From contig OY855904.1 in NCBI GenBank assembly GCA_963693305.1, positions 32,266,242 through 32,330,241 of the forward strand: DNA of 64,000 nt, in the 5' to 3' direction. The translations under genes were made by a program, and so were the position numbers. This document shows, one piece after another, positions 24,401 to 35,690 of the stretch (positions within the stretch are counted from its first letter, which is position 1; the number at the start of each line of letters is the position of its first letter). The DNA comes from Meandrina meandrites. Its lineage: Eukaryota > Cnidaria > Anthozoa > Scleractinia > Meandrinidae. The notes under the pieces were generated by a model. The model was not told the origin of the DNA and searched no databases. It saw nothing but the letters and a program-made list of their open reading frames with translations.

Positions 24401-25665
24401 GAGGATGACTGCCACTTGACAACAAAAAAGTTGCACACTAACTTTAATTTATTATCAGAAGAACTCTATAACACTCATCTGCAAGGCTTCCCCTTCCCCC
24501 AAATCAATTCACTATTATTATTGTTATTACATGTATTATTAGCACCCCACCCCTCAGACCAACATACACCTGTACATGAAAAGGTCCGCTTTGTACTACA
24601 ATCATATTGAAATAATGACTTAAATTGCTGTACATATAAAAGCCGATATTTAATATCCCTTTACATTAGATCCAGTAAAGCTTAATATCTGCCTGTTTAC
24701 AATGTAAAGATATAAGCTTATGATAGTCGCGTTTAGAACTATTATATCGGCCATCATCCGGATTGGGAAAACGAAAACTTTTTGGTTTACTTTGGGACTA
24801 GAATTCTGTTGCAAACTAGATGTACGGGCGTTAAATGTACAATGTTTAACAGTTCCACATGCAAAATATTGTTATAAAGTAACAGAAGATTCAAACAAAT
24901 TAAAATTAAGCTTCATTGTTTAACGAGCAGTTCTAATTACGCACGCGTAAAACCCTGACAGTACAATGCAAGAAACTTACAATGAATATTTTCGAAGTCA
25001 TTATAAAACACTGGGAAACCGAAGTTTGACTCTTGCTGGGCAAAACATTCGTAAATTATTTAATGATAAAGGAAATCTACAGTAAAGCGAATTTTCTTCG
25101 AAATTTATAATACAACACAACACATGGTTGATTCGGCATGACCGATGTAAAAACATGGCGTCAGCGGTGTACGGTATCAGGCTGTACTTGACATTTCTAT
25201 ATCCGCGCAGTTTTAAGACAAAACAAAATATTTATTCCCGGAGGAAACTACAAAAGCGCTATTGCTTTTAAAAAATCACACCAGGCAAAGGTATCTTACA
25301 GCAAGAATGTATGCAATAAATTACAATCATCAACTGTTAGTACATGTAGAAGCTTAGTTCTCGAAGTTTAGATTTGATGAGCAGTTGAGCTTAGGAAAAC
25401 CGTACTTATCTGTTCTGGAGTTAAATTAGAAAAAAATTGAGTTGAAAACTTACCCGTTCTAATTCCACAAAGTCTTCGTCTAGTCTTGATCCTTTGGCAC
25501 TGCCGATCTTCTCGCTCATGAACTGTTTTACACAAACGGAAATCAAAGTTATTCATGAAAAAGAACATGTCTTCGTTCTCCCTGCACTGTCAAAGGGAAC
25601 GTAACAGCGGAACACCCCACCTGATTCGCCTTGTTAATTTGTTTCTTAAACCCTGCTAAAGACAT
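18453..25665 (-). CDS. SH3GL: Endophilin-A (N-BAR and SH3 domain protein)
   Basis: Endophilin-A senses and makes membrane curvature at endocytic sites and recruits dynamin and synaptojanin through its SH3 domain. Exons on the minus strand, in order: 25665-25621, 25522-25454, 23570-23498, 23140-22997, 22403-22270, 21832-21766, 21344-21250, 20811-20708, 20127-19928 and 18586-18453. All have GT/AG sites and keep frame, giving 354 residues (human about 350). Residues 1-15 (MSLAGFKKQINKANQ) are the amphipathic helix 0. The BAR domain runs to about 245 (e.g. EYLQPNPAARAKL, KQNFLDPLDQLRGRDIKEI, KKLQGRRLDFD). A linker with acidic and Pro-rich stretches follows, and the SH3 domain (FKALYDFESENDQELDF... 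to NYVEKA) ends the protein. Intron 9 is 1.3 kb and contains a poly-G run. Exon 1 ends in a weaker GTGGGG donor. Confidence 0.96.
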
Positions 25666-25991
25666 GATGGCTTTCTTTTGATCTTTATGCTTCTTGATCG
25701 TATGTTCACTGATGTACAAAACGATTTTCAAGCGGGAAATACACACGTAAATTGACAAAAATAGCGCCTGATTCAGGCAGTTATGCTGTCACGTCGACTG
25801 CTCTCACTTCCTTCCACCTTAGGACTGGACCCTAGTCACATGACTCAAAATGGCGGACGAAAAGAAAATTGAAAGCCCGCGCAAACAAGTCAATCGAAGA
25901 GTTTTTGTTCCTGGTCTAATTTCAGCTTTCCTCATTTCGATGGAGAAATCTCTGTTGATAACGTGATTACTCACCGCTCAAAGGTGATGCC
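25666..25991. promoter_or_regulatory. Divergent promoter region, endophilin-A / ARL15
   Basis: The two start codons are 326 bp apart and face away from each other, so this segment must hold both promoters or a shared bidirectional one. It contains AAAATGGCGGAC at 25847-25858, a YY1-like element, and is CpG-richer than the gene bodies on either side. No TATA box is evident. Confidence 0.6.
25850..25966 (+). other. 38-codon upstream ORF before ARL15
   Basis: It begins at ATGGCGGAC (MADEKKIESPRKQVNRR...) inside the YY1-like motif and ends with TGA 25 bases before the ARL15 start codon. If transcription starts upstream of 25850, it would limit initiation at 25992. It has no recognisable domain, and its start may instead simply be the YY1 motif. 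Confidence 0.4.
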
Positions 25992-28900
25992 ATGGACGAA
26001 AAATGTCAGTGGTGTTCTTTGATGTGTGCAATTTGCCGCATTGGATGTTTTCGGGTAAGTAACAGCTTGTTTAATTCGTACATGAACATTTAATTTCTGA
26101 AAAAAATTACTGTATGAAATAAAATTTATTACATAAAGCCATGATAATAGACCCTTGAATATTCTGGTAAAAACATACTTGAAAGAGCATAAAATCTTTT
26201 ATCTATAAGCTTAAATATGAAATACATTTTGTCAATAAAACTTCCCCTATTTTTTTTTTGTTTGGTTAGGGTAGAAAGCTATTACTTCTTTTTTAAGCTT
26301 ACTTCTTATCAACACTTCTTTAGTTTATCTAGCTATAGTTTGCTATCATTTTATTTTCATAGTGTGCCTTTTTACCTTTTTTTTTTTGCTAGTGTTCAAA
26401 TCTCCCACCAGCTCTCCCATATGAAACCAAGTTTGATTGCGAGGCTGGTACTACGGCAGAAAGGCAAAATGTATTGGCCACTATTTTAACTAGCAGAGCT
26501 AGTCTTCTTTTCCTCTGGCTCTGAAGAAGACAGACTAGCTCTGCTAATTGAAATATTGCTCAATAAATTTTGTCCTTGTGCTGTATGACAGGTACCAGCC
26601 TTGCAATGAAATATTTGGTTTTATCTGCACTCAACGTTAACGTGACGTCTGGTTTGAGCATTTCTTTAACAAGAGATCTGGCAACAGACTGGCCAAGTAG
26701 TTTTAGTCTTTGTTGCCTGGTCCTCTGCATCCCAACGTTTTTTTTTCTAGATCCCTCTCATATACATGTAGTTTCAAATTTCCCACCCCAATAACTATTG
26801 AATTCAAATTCCCACCTGCTTGGCACATTATTGACAAGTCAAATGCCCGGGGGGATGTTGGGTGCTGACAAATTTAATGCTGGGGTTAATCCTGTGATGG
26901 GCAAAGAGGAGTAGAAATACTCCAGGATGAGCCACTAAGCCTGACTGTGGACTTAACTGTTACCTGTAGGTCTTCTTACCTGGGGCAACCTGGGCCTATA
27001 CTAAATGTGACATTGATTACAGCTGCTAATTAGCTGTCTCTCAATGCAGGGGCAACTGTTCTTATTTTTTTGTTCTTCTTTAGCAAATTACCATTATACT
27101 TAAATTGAAACTACACTGTACATGTTGGTTTGTATAAATTCTAAAATTACTTTAATGTGGTCTAGTGTGGTCAGAAGCTTTGCTGTAAGGAGCCAGCTGT
27201 ACCAAGGCCAACATACTCAGTGATTGCAATTGGACTGGGTCAGGCTGGCAAGTCAGTGTTGTTTGCTAAGTTGAGTGGGGACACTGTCGAAGACCTTAAA
27301 CCCACAGTTGGTGAGTTCTTTGATAATGAATTTTAACCAATTTTATGAACCTTTTTTGATTACTTTTCAAGGTTTGTGTTATCAGGATTGAAAGCAGCAA
27401 GTAAATGTTGCCACTTTAATCATTACACTACTGACTGTAGCCCTGTGGCAGATAAAATCATGTATGAATTAACAATGAAGGTGGCTGGAACATCGGCAAT
27501 AATGAAAGTGATGTAATGTATATGAAATGACTCATATATGCACTGCGGATGTATATGAAAGGGCTTCAACCGCGGAGGTCACGGGTTCGAATCCCATTGA
27601 AGCCCTGAATTTTTTTCAGGCTTCCTTATTCCAACTGCTTAAATTGGAAATTCACTGCGATGATCATTTATCACTTTAATAATGAAAGTACTTCATCTTG
27701 GCATTATGTGTCAAGATGTATTAAGATTAACTAATGACAAGTTGATGACAAGATGTAATTTATTACAAACTGTTTTATTAAGGCAAGATGTAATTTATTA
27801 CAAGCTGTTTTTTTTATGGCAAGATGTAATTTATTACCGGGTAAAACGTCATTGGGTATTGATGTTAGACTGAGTTAATTTGTCACAAGTCTGAGATACC
27901 GCTAACTATTTTTCTCCTTAGAACAAAGATCAAACTTTTTTCTGCTCTTTATGATAAATCAGTATTCTTCTTGCACAATTTTAATGACAGTCTTCTTTCA
28001 AATGTTACTATTAAGCAATCATCTTATAAGTTTCCTTTAATCTGAAATAATTTTTATTTCACCCATATAGATAAATTCGGTATGCATAGAAGCCTGTGCG
28101 ATTTGGTTGCTATTGATTCTGTATAACTGTATATTTTATATGTACATCAGGTTTTTCTGTGAAAGCAGTGCAACTGCCAACTGCTATTCTAAATGTCAAG
28201 GAACTTGGAGGTCAGTGTTAAATTTACTTTAATTAATTTTTTATTTTTTCCAATCTTATGATAATAAAATAAATACCGGTATATATAAAAAAAATTGCAG
28301 TGCCACCACCCTCTACCTTTCTAATTCTTCCTCTAAAACAAAATTTTTATTGATGTCAAGAGGTGATGTTTTCATTTATAGAGTCTGTACATGTATGTTC
28401 AGTGTGAGCAGCAATGTAGATACTGATTAAAGCTGGGAGTTGGGTAAACACCAGTCTGTTGCATTAGTTTTACTGCCTCTGAAGGTGAAGAAGCTGGGTA
28501 GGTTTGGAAGACCTTTCCTTGACTAATACCAACCTATTGCAAAGAAATTTCCACCTACCCAGTTTCAAATCTTAGCTGCATCTCTGGTGAGCCTGGTGAG
28601 GCTTACTGGTGTTTTGGTGTGTTGCTTAATTTTAGAGGGGGGGGGGGGGGGGGGGGCAACATGAACTCCCTCTGGAAGTCAAAATAACAAATTCCAGGAT
28701 TACTTTGTGGTGCAGTGTTTCTAAGAAAGTCCTGTCCTGATTAGCCCAGGGCTAGTGTATTTTCCTGTCGGGCTAGTGGATTTTATTCATCACTAGCATG
28801 ATGAGCAAGCTTTTTGGACTTTTTACTTGGCAGATGAAGTAAGGCCACTAAGAAAGATCTGGTTAGCACACAATGGTTCAATCCAACTTGACCTTCTGGC

Positions 28901-30957
28901 AAGTTGGAAGATCCCTTAATTTTCTTTGCACCCTGGCGTGTTTAGTGCCGACATGCAAGAGTAGTTACACTGTACAATCAGTCATGTACTTACAACAAGG
29001 CCCTGTTTTCTTTCTCAAGCTTGCTTCTCTTGCATATTACCTCTGTGAAAATTGTGAAGCAAGCTTGCTCCTTAAAGTTGATATTGTCTGTTGACAATAA
29101 TTGATAGGGTTGGTACACATGTATAAAGAAACTATGCAGTGGACAAGTTTTATTTAAAGTTGCAATGTGGCTGCCAGACAAGTTTATTTGCACTTATAAA
29201 AGGTTGTACTGTAATAATAGCTTTTAGCTAATGATACTGAAACTGGATTTGACAAAATGGGCCTGGAAATCAGTTTGGTCGTCAATGATTGCTTGATGTA
29301 TTGAACCTTTTGGGCGCTTACCATAACTCAGAACTGGCTGGCCAGTCCAGTGGCTTTGAATGTGAAATGGGCCATTTTCACAAGATTTACGTACAAATCC
29401 ACTACAGTACAACAGTGTATAATATTTATTCATTGCCTGATTTGTCAGGAAAAATCTGACTAACAATGGAATTCAGTCTGGCTGGCCTGTTCTGACTAAT
29501 GGTAATTAATCTCCCTTACTCAGTGTCTAATTGTGTGTTGTGTTTATAGGTGGAGACAGTGTCAGGAAGTACTGGCCACATTATTTTTCAGGAGCTCAGG
29601 GGATAGTAAGGAATATTTCAATCTGTATGAACTATTTTAACTGAAAAGTGCTTTCAGTGACTATTTAACTGGTCTGAAACTAAAACTAGTACATGACTTG
29701 TATAATAGAAAAAATGATCATATAAAAGTCTTATTCAGTCAGTTCTAAGCAAAAATACGTAAATGTTCATCCTGGTTTACAGCTGTAAATGCTGTCATAA
29801 TTTGAGCATAAACATCACTTAATTGTGTTGTATATAAATTAGGTAGAAAAAAATGCACAACTCTTTAGAGAACAAAAGGACAAATATTGTTTAAAAAAAT
29901 TAACACCAGGAAAGAATAATTGATTCTACTAGCCTGTCCTTTGTGTCTGCCTTTTTCCAACTGTTACAATGTATTTTCCAAAAAAGTGTAATCATATCCT
30001 TGTAATATCTTAGCCACACCAGGGCTGCCCATTACTAAATTAGCTCTTATGGTGTATTCTGTTCAGGTGTTTGTGGTGGACAGCAGCAGCAATGACGACG
30101 ATGTGGACTTAGCAGCAGCTGAACTTCAGGAAGCCCTCTCCAACCCCTCCCTAGATTCTCTTCCACTTTTGGTGTTTGCAAGCAAACAGGATGCGAAGGG
30201 AGCTCGTACTGCAGATGAGGTCAAAATTGGACTTTGATTACACTGTAACATCTACATATGTACAGCATCAAGCCTACTTAAGGGCAGTACTCCAGGAAGA
30301 ATATTAGCCCTAGGTCTCAACAGAAAAGACCCAGGATCAGTAATATTTCCCCTAGTGCAACCCTGAGCAAACTTCAAATTTTGCAAAATCATTTACACAA
30401 AATTTAATCCAAAAAGTGGCGAAAAAATCAGAACTAATCAAAACACCTTGTAATTGGCATCTTGCATCGTATAGCATCATAAGCTATAAAATAATAAAGC
30501 TCTGATGACTGCACTCATACTGGCGTTACATGAACTTAAAGCAAAACTCTTCAGACTGACTGGCAATAGCCCCAAATGGGCACATTCCAGGTTTTTGTTT
30601 TACGTAATACATGCTATTTGTCAGCCAGGTTACTAAACAGGAATCAGTCATTGCCAGTAGTCAGGAAAGGTCAATTTATGAGCAAACTTTATCTGATGTA
30701 ATAAATTAAATAACATACTTCGGATTATGTCTACCTTTGTGTTGAATCATCAAAAAACAAATTTTCTTCTTACTGTGTTTTTTCCTACTCCACAGTTATC
30801 AAGAATGATGGGATTGGATGTAATAGCACAGAAAAGAGACTGGCACATACAGCCATGCTCCAAAGATGACATAGAAAGTGCCCGGCAAGGACTGTGTAAA
30901 CTGGTCACTTTGATCAGTCCTCATGACGGGGAGACAGCAGAACAGAACCGAATATGA
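25992..30957 (+). CDS. ARL15: ADP-ribosylation factor-like protein 15
   Basis: ARL15 is an Arf-family small GTPase linked in vertebrates to membrane traffic and to magnesium transport through CNNM proteins. Exons: 25992-26054, 27166-27310, 28151-28210, 29550-29605, 30067-30219 and 30796-30957; all keep frame and give 212 residues (human 204). Diagnostic ARL15 features are LCCKEPAVPRPTY just before the G domain, a P-loop GLGQAGKS (44-51), TVGFSVKAV, AILNVKELGG (81-90) in place of the usual Arf WDVGG, VRKYWPHYFSGAQGIVFVVDS, and SKQD (147-150) in place of NKQD. The C-terminal part WHIQPCSKDDIESARQGL also matches ARL15. The N-terminus carries eight cysteines in 28 residues (5, 8, 12, 15, 19, 22, 27, 28) and no Gly2, so palmitoylation is more likely than myristoylation. 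Confidence 0.96.
26485..26551. repeat. Hairpin in ARL15 intron 1
   Basis: AGCAGAGCTAGTCTTCTT near 26492 is complementary, with a two-base interruption, to the stretch ending GACTAGCTCTGCT near 26547. The loop is about 20 bases. It is probably a small MITE relic. Confidence 0.6.
27514..27670 (+). repeat. Truncated tRNA-derived SINE copy in ARL15 intron 2
   Basis: It contains the 3' half of a tRNA-like head (GGAGGTCACGGGTTCGAATC plus the acceptor end) and the flanking module CATATATG..ACTGCGGAT, both shared with the copy at 57985-58291. The 5' half of the tRNA part is missing and the parts are rearranged. Confidence 0.7.
27749..27838 (+). repeat. Three tandem copies of a roughly 32-bp unit
   Basis: CAAGATGTAATTTATTAC occurs three times at about 32-bp spacing, with CTGTTTT between copies. 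It lies in ARL15 intron 2. Confidence 0.75.
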
Positions 30958-31747
30958 ACTGTTATTGCACTATCACATATGCATGCAACATGTTCTTAGC
31001 ACTACAATTAGGTGGCTGTAGCTCTTAGCACCTATTGCATTCCTATATTTTTAGCCACACGTACGATTGTTTAGGATGCGATGTTCACTGTTTAACCAAA
31101 AAAAAATTCAAAGCAAAAATCCTCTGTAAGAAATGTGTGGTGTTTTAATATCACAGATGTTCAGTTTTATCCTCAATTTAAACATTCCATTAGTTTCAAA
31201 GTTCATGTGTCCTGTTTGTTTTGTTTTGTTTTTTGTTTGTTTGTTTTTATAAATAAGTGGAACATAAAGTGTAGGTTACTGGCATCTTGTCTATTTCCAA
31301 AGCACTTAACCTGCCTTGTGAGATTGCATTGATTGAAAAATAAAAATAAAACAAAATTAAAACAAAATACATGTAATGTTACAAAGGTTGGGTGGCCTTT
31401 GTACAGTACCATGCACTTTCAATGTATGTTATCTTTTCCCTTCATAAACCATTATTTGAACCCAGATACACTTAAAAAGAAAGCTTACAAACTCATTACA
31501 CTTATATACTTACAAGTCAGTATTTTACTAAATGGCTTTATGTGCTGAACGTTACAAAATGTTGATTGTTTACTTATACACTATATCACCTACTTATACT
31601 TGCATTAAAAGAATAGCAATATTTAATAGTTAATAATTTATTAAAAATATCAAAATTATGTACATTGTTCAGTTGTGTAAAGTAATATATTATTTGAAAA
31701 AGATGAAATTTTCATTTGTCATGAGCGTGGGACAAAGAAAAAATGCT

Positions 31748-31792
31748 GAGTCCCCGATGGGAATTGAACCCATGGCCTCCCAGATATTTGTT
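31748..31792 (-). repeat. tRNA-derived repeat fragment (T-arm and 3' end)
   Basis: On the minus strand GGGAGGCCATGGGTTCAATT, followed by CCCATCGGGGACTCAG, has a T-arm and acceptor-like end. The 5' half of a cloverleaf is not present, so this is a SINE fragment and not a tRNA gene. Confidence 0.55.
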
Positions 31793-32133
31793 ATAATTGC
31801 TACATGAACATTTTGAGAGAAGACTTTTATTAGGCTTTTATTTTAACCGTGATGTCATTGCTACCCTCTCTCACTCTAAGATTTGTAGCCTCAACTTCTT
31901 TTAAGCTATAACCACCAAATGTGGCGACTTTTCCTCAACTCGTACTGGCAACATTTTGCTTCTAATGCTACGTTACCATTAACTTTGACGTTTTGGGGTT
32001 TTAATCAATAATTCTTTGATGGTATTTTTGTTTTTACACTTAGTTTAACAAAACTTTCCCCTATCAGATACAACTAAGTTTATTTTAAACTAATTTCAGG
32101 TTCCCTGCTAGCAGAGGCCTCTTTTCCTTTATG

Positions 32134-32171
32134 TTCGCTGAGCTGATGGAAAGTTCCGCCAGCTCAGCGAA
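32134..32171. repeat. 12-bp perfect hairpin
   Basis: TTCGCTGAGCTG at 32134-32145 pairs exactly with CAGCTCAGCGAA at 32160-32171; the loop is 14 bases. Function unknown. Confidence 0.75.
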
Positions 32172-32760
32172 TACAAAATTTTTACAAGATTTTTTTTCTA
32201 GTCCCGTTTATTTATTCCACAAATATTTCCTTTCATTATTTTAAATAAATACCTTATAGATAAAATTTCTGAAAATCGATAAACCAATAATGTTAATTCA
32301 AAGATCGCTAATTATAGCTTACTCACCACAAACCTTTTATCCATTTTTATCGATTGCAGAAATTTTTGACTAATTCATATCGTTTTCTTCGACTATAATT
32401 ATCAATTTTTATCGATTGCCCACCCCGGGTTTGCGTCAAGAAAATATCCTGCATTGGGCCCTTTAACCATTTATTGGTTTCAAGTCTTGTTGCACAATAA
32501 TAAGGGAGATCAGTCGAATGAGGAGGTCCCCAAAGTAATTTTCTCTAGAAAATGCTTATTTAAACACAACTGGAAAGCTTCCAAAGCAAATTTTACATTT
32601 AATCAGACCATTCGGTGACATTCGCTGTCATTTGCAATATGCAGTATACCCATGTCTACTTACGCCTTAAAGTCCAATGACATCTGGGGTAGACACACAA
32701 AGGACAAAATGAAACGACCAAATGATTTATCTCCCCTTTATTCTCTTGTTCATTAATGTA

Positions 32761-32957
32761 CATCCTCGAGACACAGGGGCAGTTAGTCGGGGCAAAACGA
32801 AGTAAACAGGGCAGACATCGTAGCCCCAGGGAACGAGTCTCTCCAGACCATTTCCAAGCGGCTCTGCGAATGCTGGCTCCTGATTGAGCAAAAAAAATCC
32901 TTTGTATTATTTTGCCCAGTCGGCGAACAGTAACTTCAGAGTCACTTTCGTGTGTTG
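32761..32957 (+). repeat. Single-arm copy of the 40-kb foldback family
   Basis: From CATCCTCGAGACACAGGGGC to the stretch TTCGTGTGTT it matches both arms of the foldback at 40462-41574. The internal segment ..TTCTATAAAAG.. present in those arms is deleted here. Confidence 0.8.
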
Positions 32958-33199
32958 TTTGGAACTCAGCAAATCGTCTTTATTGCAGAATTTGCCTCGA
33001 CGATACTAGCTCATAGTACAAACTGCTGAAGGTAATCGTAGCTGAACGTCAGGTTCATCGAAGTAATCATTATTTGAATGAGGTAATCATTAAGGTAATC
33101 TTTGGATCATTCTCTGTATCTGGGCCAAGCCCTGTACGTAAAATCACCAAAAAAAGTTGCCAAAAATGCCTCATATAATTCAGGGTAACAAAAGTCGTA

Positions 33200-34760
33200 A
33201 ATTGCCACTTAAAACAGTTCTTAAAATTTCCATTTTTAAGAGTCCTTAAACGTGCACTTTAAGAGGCTGTCTCTGTAAAACCACGTACTCGCAAATTCGC
33301 GTAAAAAATAATTTTGCTTGAAACTCTGCCAACTAAAATATTTAACCAAGGCTAGAACTAAAATAGATTTGGTTTGATTCAAAATGATTTTCTGGCCGCG
33401 TGTAGGAGCCATAAAAGATTTTGCCCCTTCTGGGTCTGCCGCAACGTCTGAAAAATAAAAAAGTAGGCATTTTTCGAGCCCCTGTAAAATATCTTACTCG
33501 CGTCGAATACCGACAAATTTTAAATCAATTTGCGGAGAAACATTTTTAGGTTACCACGAAAGTAACGCGTTTTCCCTCGATTTAGCTCGAAGTACATTAT
33601 GACCGCTACAAATTGTTGTCGATCGAAGGCTGAAAATGGCCGTGATTTAGAAGCTAATTAGGGAGCTTCAGCAATGACGACGGCGACGCCGAGGACAACG
33701 CCTGGTGAAAAATGAATTTATATTTTACTCTAGAATCTCGCGATTATTCAGATGTATTCAGCGTATCTGTCGGTTTAAGAACTGGCTCAAGCTAAATGTG
33801 TAAAGAGATCAGAGCGTTCAACTCCAAATAGAAAAATAAAAAATTTGCCGTCGTCGTTCACGTTGTCCAGAATACGCAGAATTGGGTCATTTCACGTTGT
33901 TGTTTTGCAGAGAACAGCTAGGAAATGTATCAAGATTTCAAACGCACGTGCGGAGCTGTTGTTCTGCTCATTAAACCTTTTGTTTGGTGACGTTCTCGTT
34001 GCCGTTGCCGTTGCCGTTGCCGTCGTAGTTTGCTTAAGCTCCCTAATTTTTGAAAATTGGGACGTAGTTGCTAACTCTATCCTACACAGCCGCGAAGAGT
34101 AGTCCTTTGTCGGCCAAAATTTGAAAAATCCCATGTCGATTTCGATATAGGCGAAAATGTCGTAAATACTCGTAAATGTATACTGATACAAAAGGTCATA
34201 ACTTTTAAAATACCGAAAACGTACATTGGATTTTGCATATTTTGACCGATGAATGAATACACTTTCCGGCTGTGTAGGGTAGATTTAGCAACTAGGTCCC
34301 AATTTTCAATGATGAGCCTCTAAATCAAGGTCATTTTCAACCTTCGATCGAAGCCGAATTGTAGTGCTCATAATAAACTTAATTTCGCATTTCCAGATAA
34401 ATTTAGGGAAGATTTGCTACTTTCATAGTAAACTAGAAATGCATATGAGCAAATTGATATAAAATGTCTTGGTAGACGATGCGAGTAAAATATTTTACAA
34501 TGACTTAAAAAAGCCTATTTTTAAAATTTTTCAGCAGTTGTGGCGTGCCTGGAAGAGGCAAAATTTGTTATCGCTACTAACACAACCAAAAAATCATTTC
34601 GAATCAAACCAATTGTGTTTATGTTCTAGTCTTGTTAAAGTCTTTCAGTTGCCAGAGTTTGAAGCAAATTATTTTTATGCGATTTCGCGAGTGGGTGGTT
34701 CTTACAAAGGCAGCCTCTTAAACAGTTCCTAAAATTTTCACTTTTAGGAGTCCTTACATG
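33200..34760. mobile_element. Long divergent inverted repeat, left arm interrupted by a MITE
   Basis: The reverse complement of about 34262-34760 aligns along 33215-33658 and then 34047-34110. Matching blocks include AAATTTTAAATCAATTTGC / TATATCAATTTGC and GAAAATTGGGAC..TAGTTGCTAA. The arms are about 500 bp and diverged by perhaps a fifth (by eye). The centre is about 150 bp. The left arm is split by the MITE at 33659-34045 and the right arm is not. No transposase frame is present. Confidence 0.75.
33659..34045. mobile_element. 387-bp MITE with TAGGGAGCTT ends
   Basis: The left end TAGGGAGCTTCAGCAATGAC is answered by a right end whose complement is TAGGGAGCTTAAGCAAAC, followed by ACGACGGC in both. 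A GTTGCC microsatellite (about 34000-34020) is part of the right end. It sits inside the left arm of a larger inverted repeat. Confidence 0.8.
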
Positions 34761-34850
34761 TGCTACTTAAAACTGTTTTTAAAATTGCAACTTAAAACAG
34801 TTCTTAAAATTGCACTTTTAGGAGTCCTTAAAAATACACTAAAAGTAGTC
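34720..34850. repeat. Array of a degenerate AGTTCTTAAAATTGCCACTT motif, part 1
   Basis: Short units of the type TTTTAGGAGTCCTTA and CTTAAAACAGTTCTTAAAAT repeat irregularly. Similar units occur at 33210-33260, 35690-35790 and 36345-36540, so inserted elements appear to have cut one larger array into pieces. Confidence 0.65.
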
Positions 34851-35690
34851 TTAAGGTGGCTTACTACAGTTTTGAGGGGGTAAATGAGCCCAGCTTTTAA
34901 CTCTTTTGTAAAGTGTTCAGAAAGGTTTTAACTTTCACATATTACTGTTTGTTGCATCCCACAACCAATATATGCGACATTTGAGAAATATAGATGCTAA
35001 TAAACAGCCAAAATGAATATCTGAGTGCTTAAGAGGAGACTGGGCACTTGCACTTTCAATGGCGTTTTTCTCAAAATCTGCCTGTATAACCCTGCCTCAA
35101 AAATTCAGAAATTAGAAATTAAATCAGATTAAACATCCATGCAAAATAAATTAAAAATCTGTAAGACAGATTTTTTGTAAAATAGGCAAATGTGTTTTTT
35201 TGCCTATTTTAAAAATAGCTCAAAATCTGTCTTACAGATTTTATTTAAATTTTGGCAGTTGACGCGATTCGGGCCCAAAAAAATAATTGTGAAAATTTCA
35301 TTATGGGTTGTACGGTAGGTTTTTGAGAAATTTTGAGCCGAAGTCAGGTTTTTACGACCTCCGACGAGAATCGAATTGCGCATGCCCTTTTATTTGTGCG
35401 CGCGCTCGTATGATGCCACACTCGTTATGAGCGATGAAAAAAGCGAATTAGAACTCCTCTGTCGGTTGTTTATCAACCACCTATCTGAAGTATTGTTTTC
35501 GTCCTATGACATGTCTAAAACCTTCTGAAATTTTCTGAAACTGTTAACTTTCGAATAAAGGGCTCAAACTTGTTTTCGTTTCGTTTAGTGTTGCTCGCGA
35601 ACGTTTTGCTAGCGCGAGCGATATTGACGTCAGGCAGCCGAATCGTAGCGCGTGCTCTTGCGTCATAAAAACTGTAGTAAGCTACCTTAA
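34851..35690. mobile_element. 840-bp TTAA-flanked TIR element
   Basis: The left end TTAAGGTGGCTTACTACAG matches the complement of the right end at one mismatch in 23 bases. Both ends carry TTAA, and the short-motif array continues on both sides. A central palindrome (about 35153-35241, AAATCTGTAAGACAGATT type) is present. It is piggyBac-like by target site and has no transposase. Confidence 0.82.

Larger units (their letters stand above)
30958..32760. other. Downstream of ARL15, no gene seen
   Basis: The first part holds the ARL15 3' UTR, with possible AATAAA signals near 31336-31346. Beyond that it is AT-rich, with a tRNA-like fragment at 31748-31792 and a hairpin at 32134-32171, but no supportable frame. 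Confidence 0.5.
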
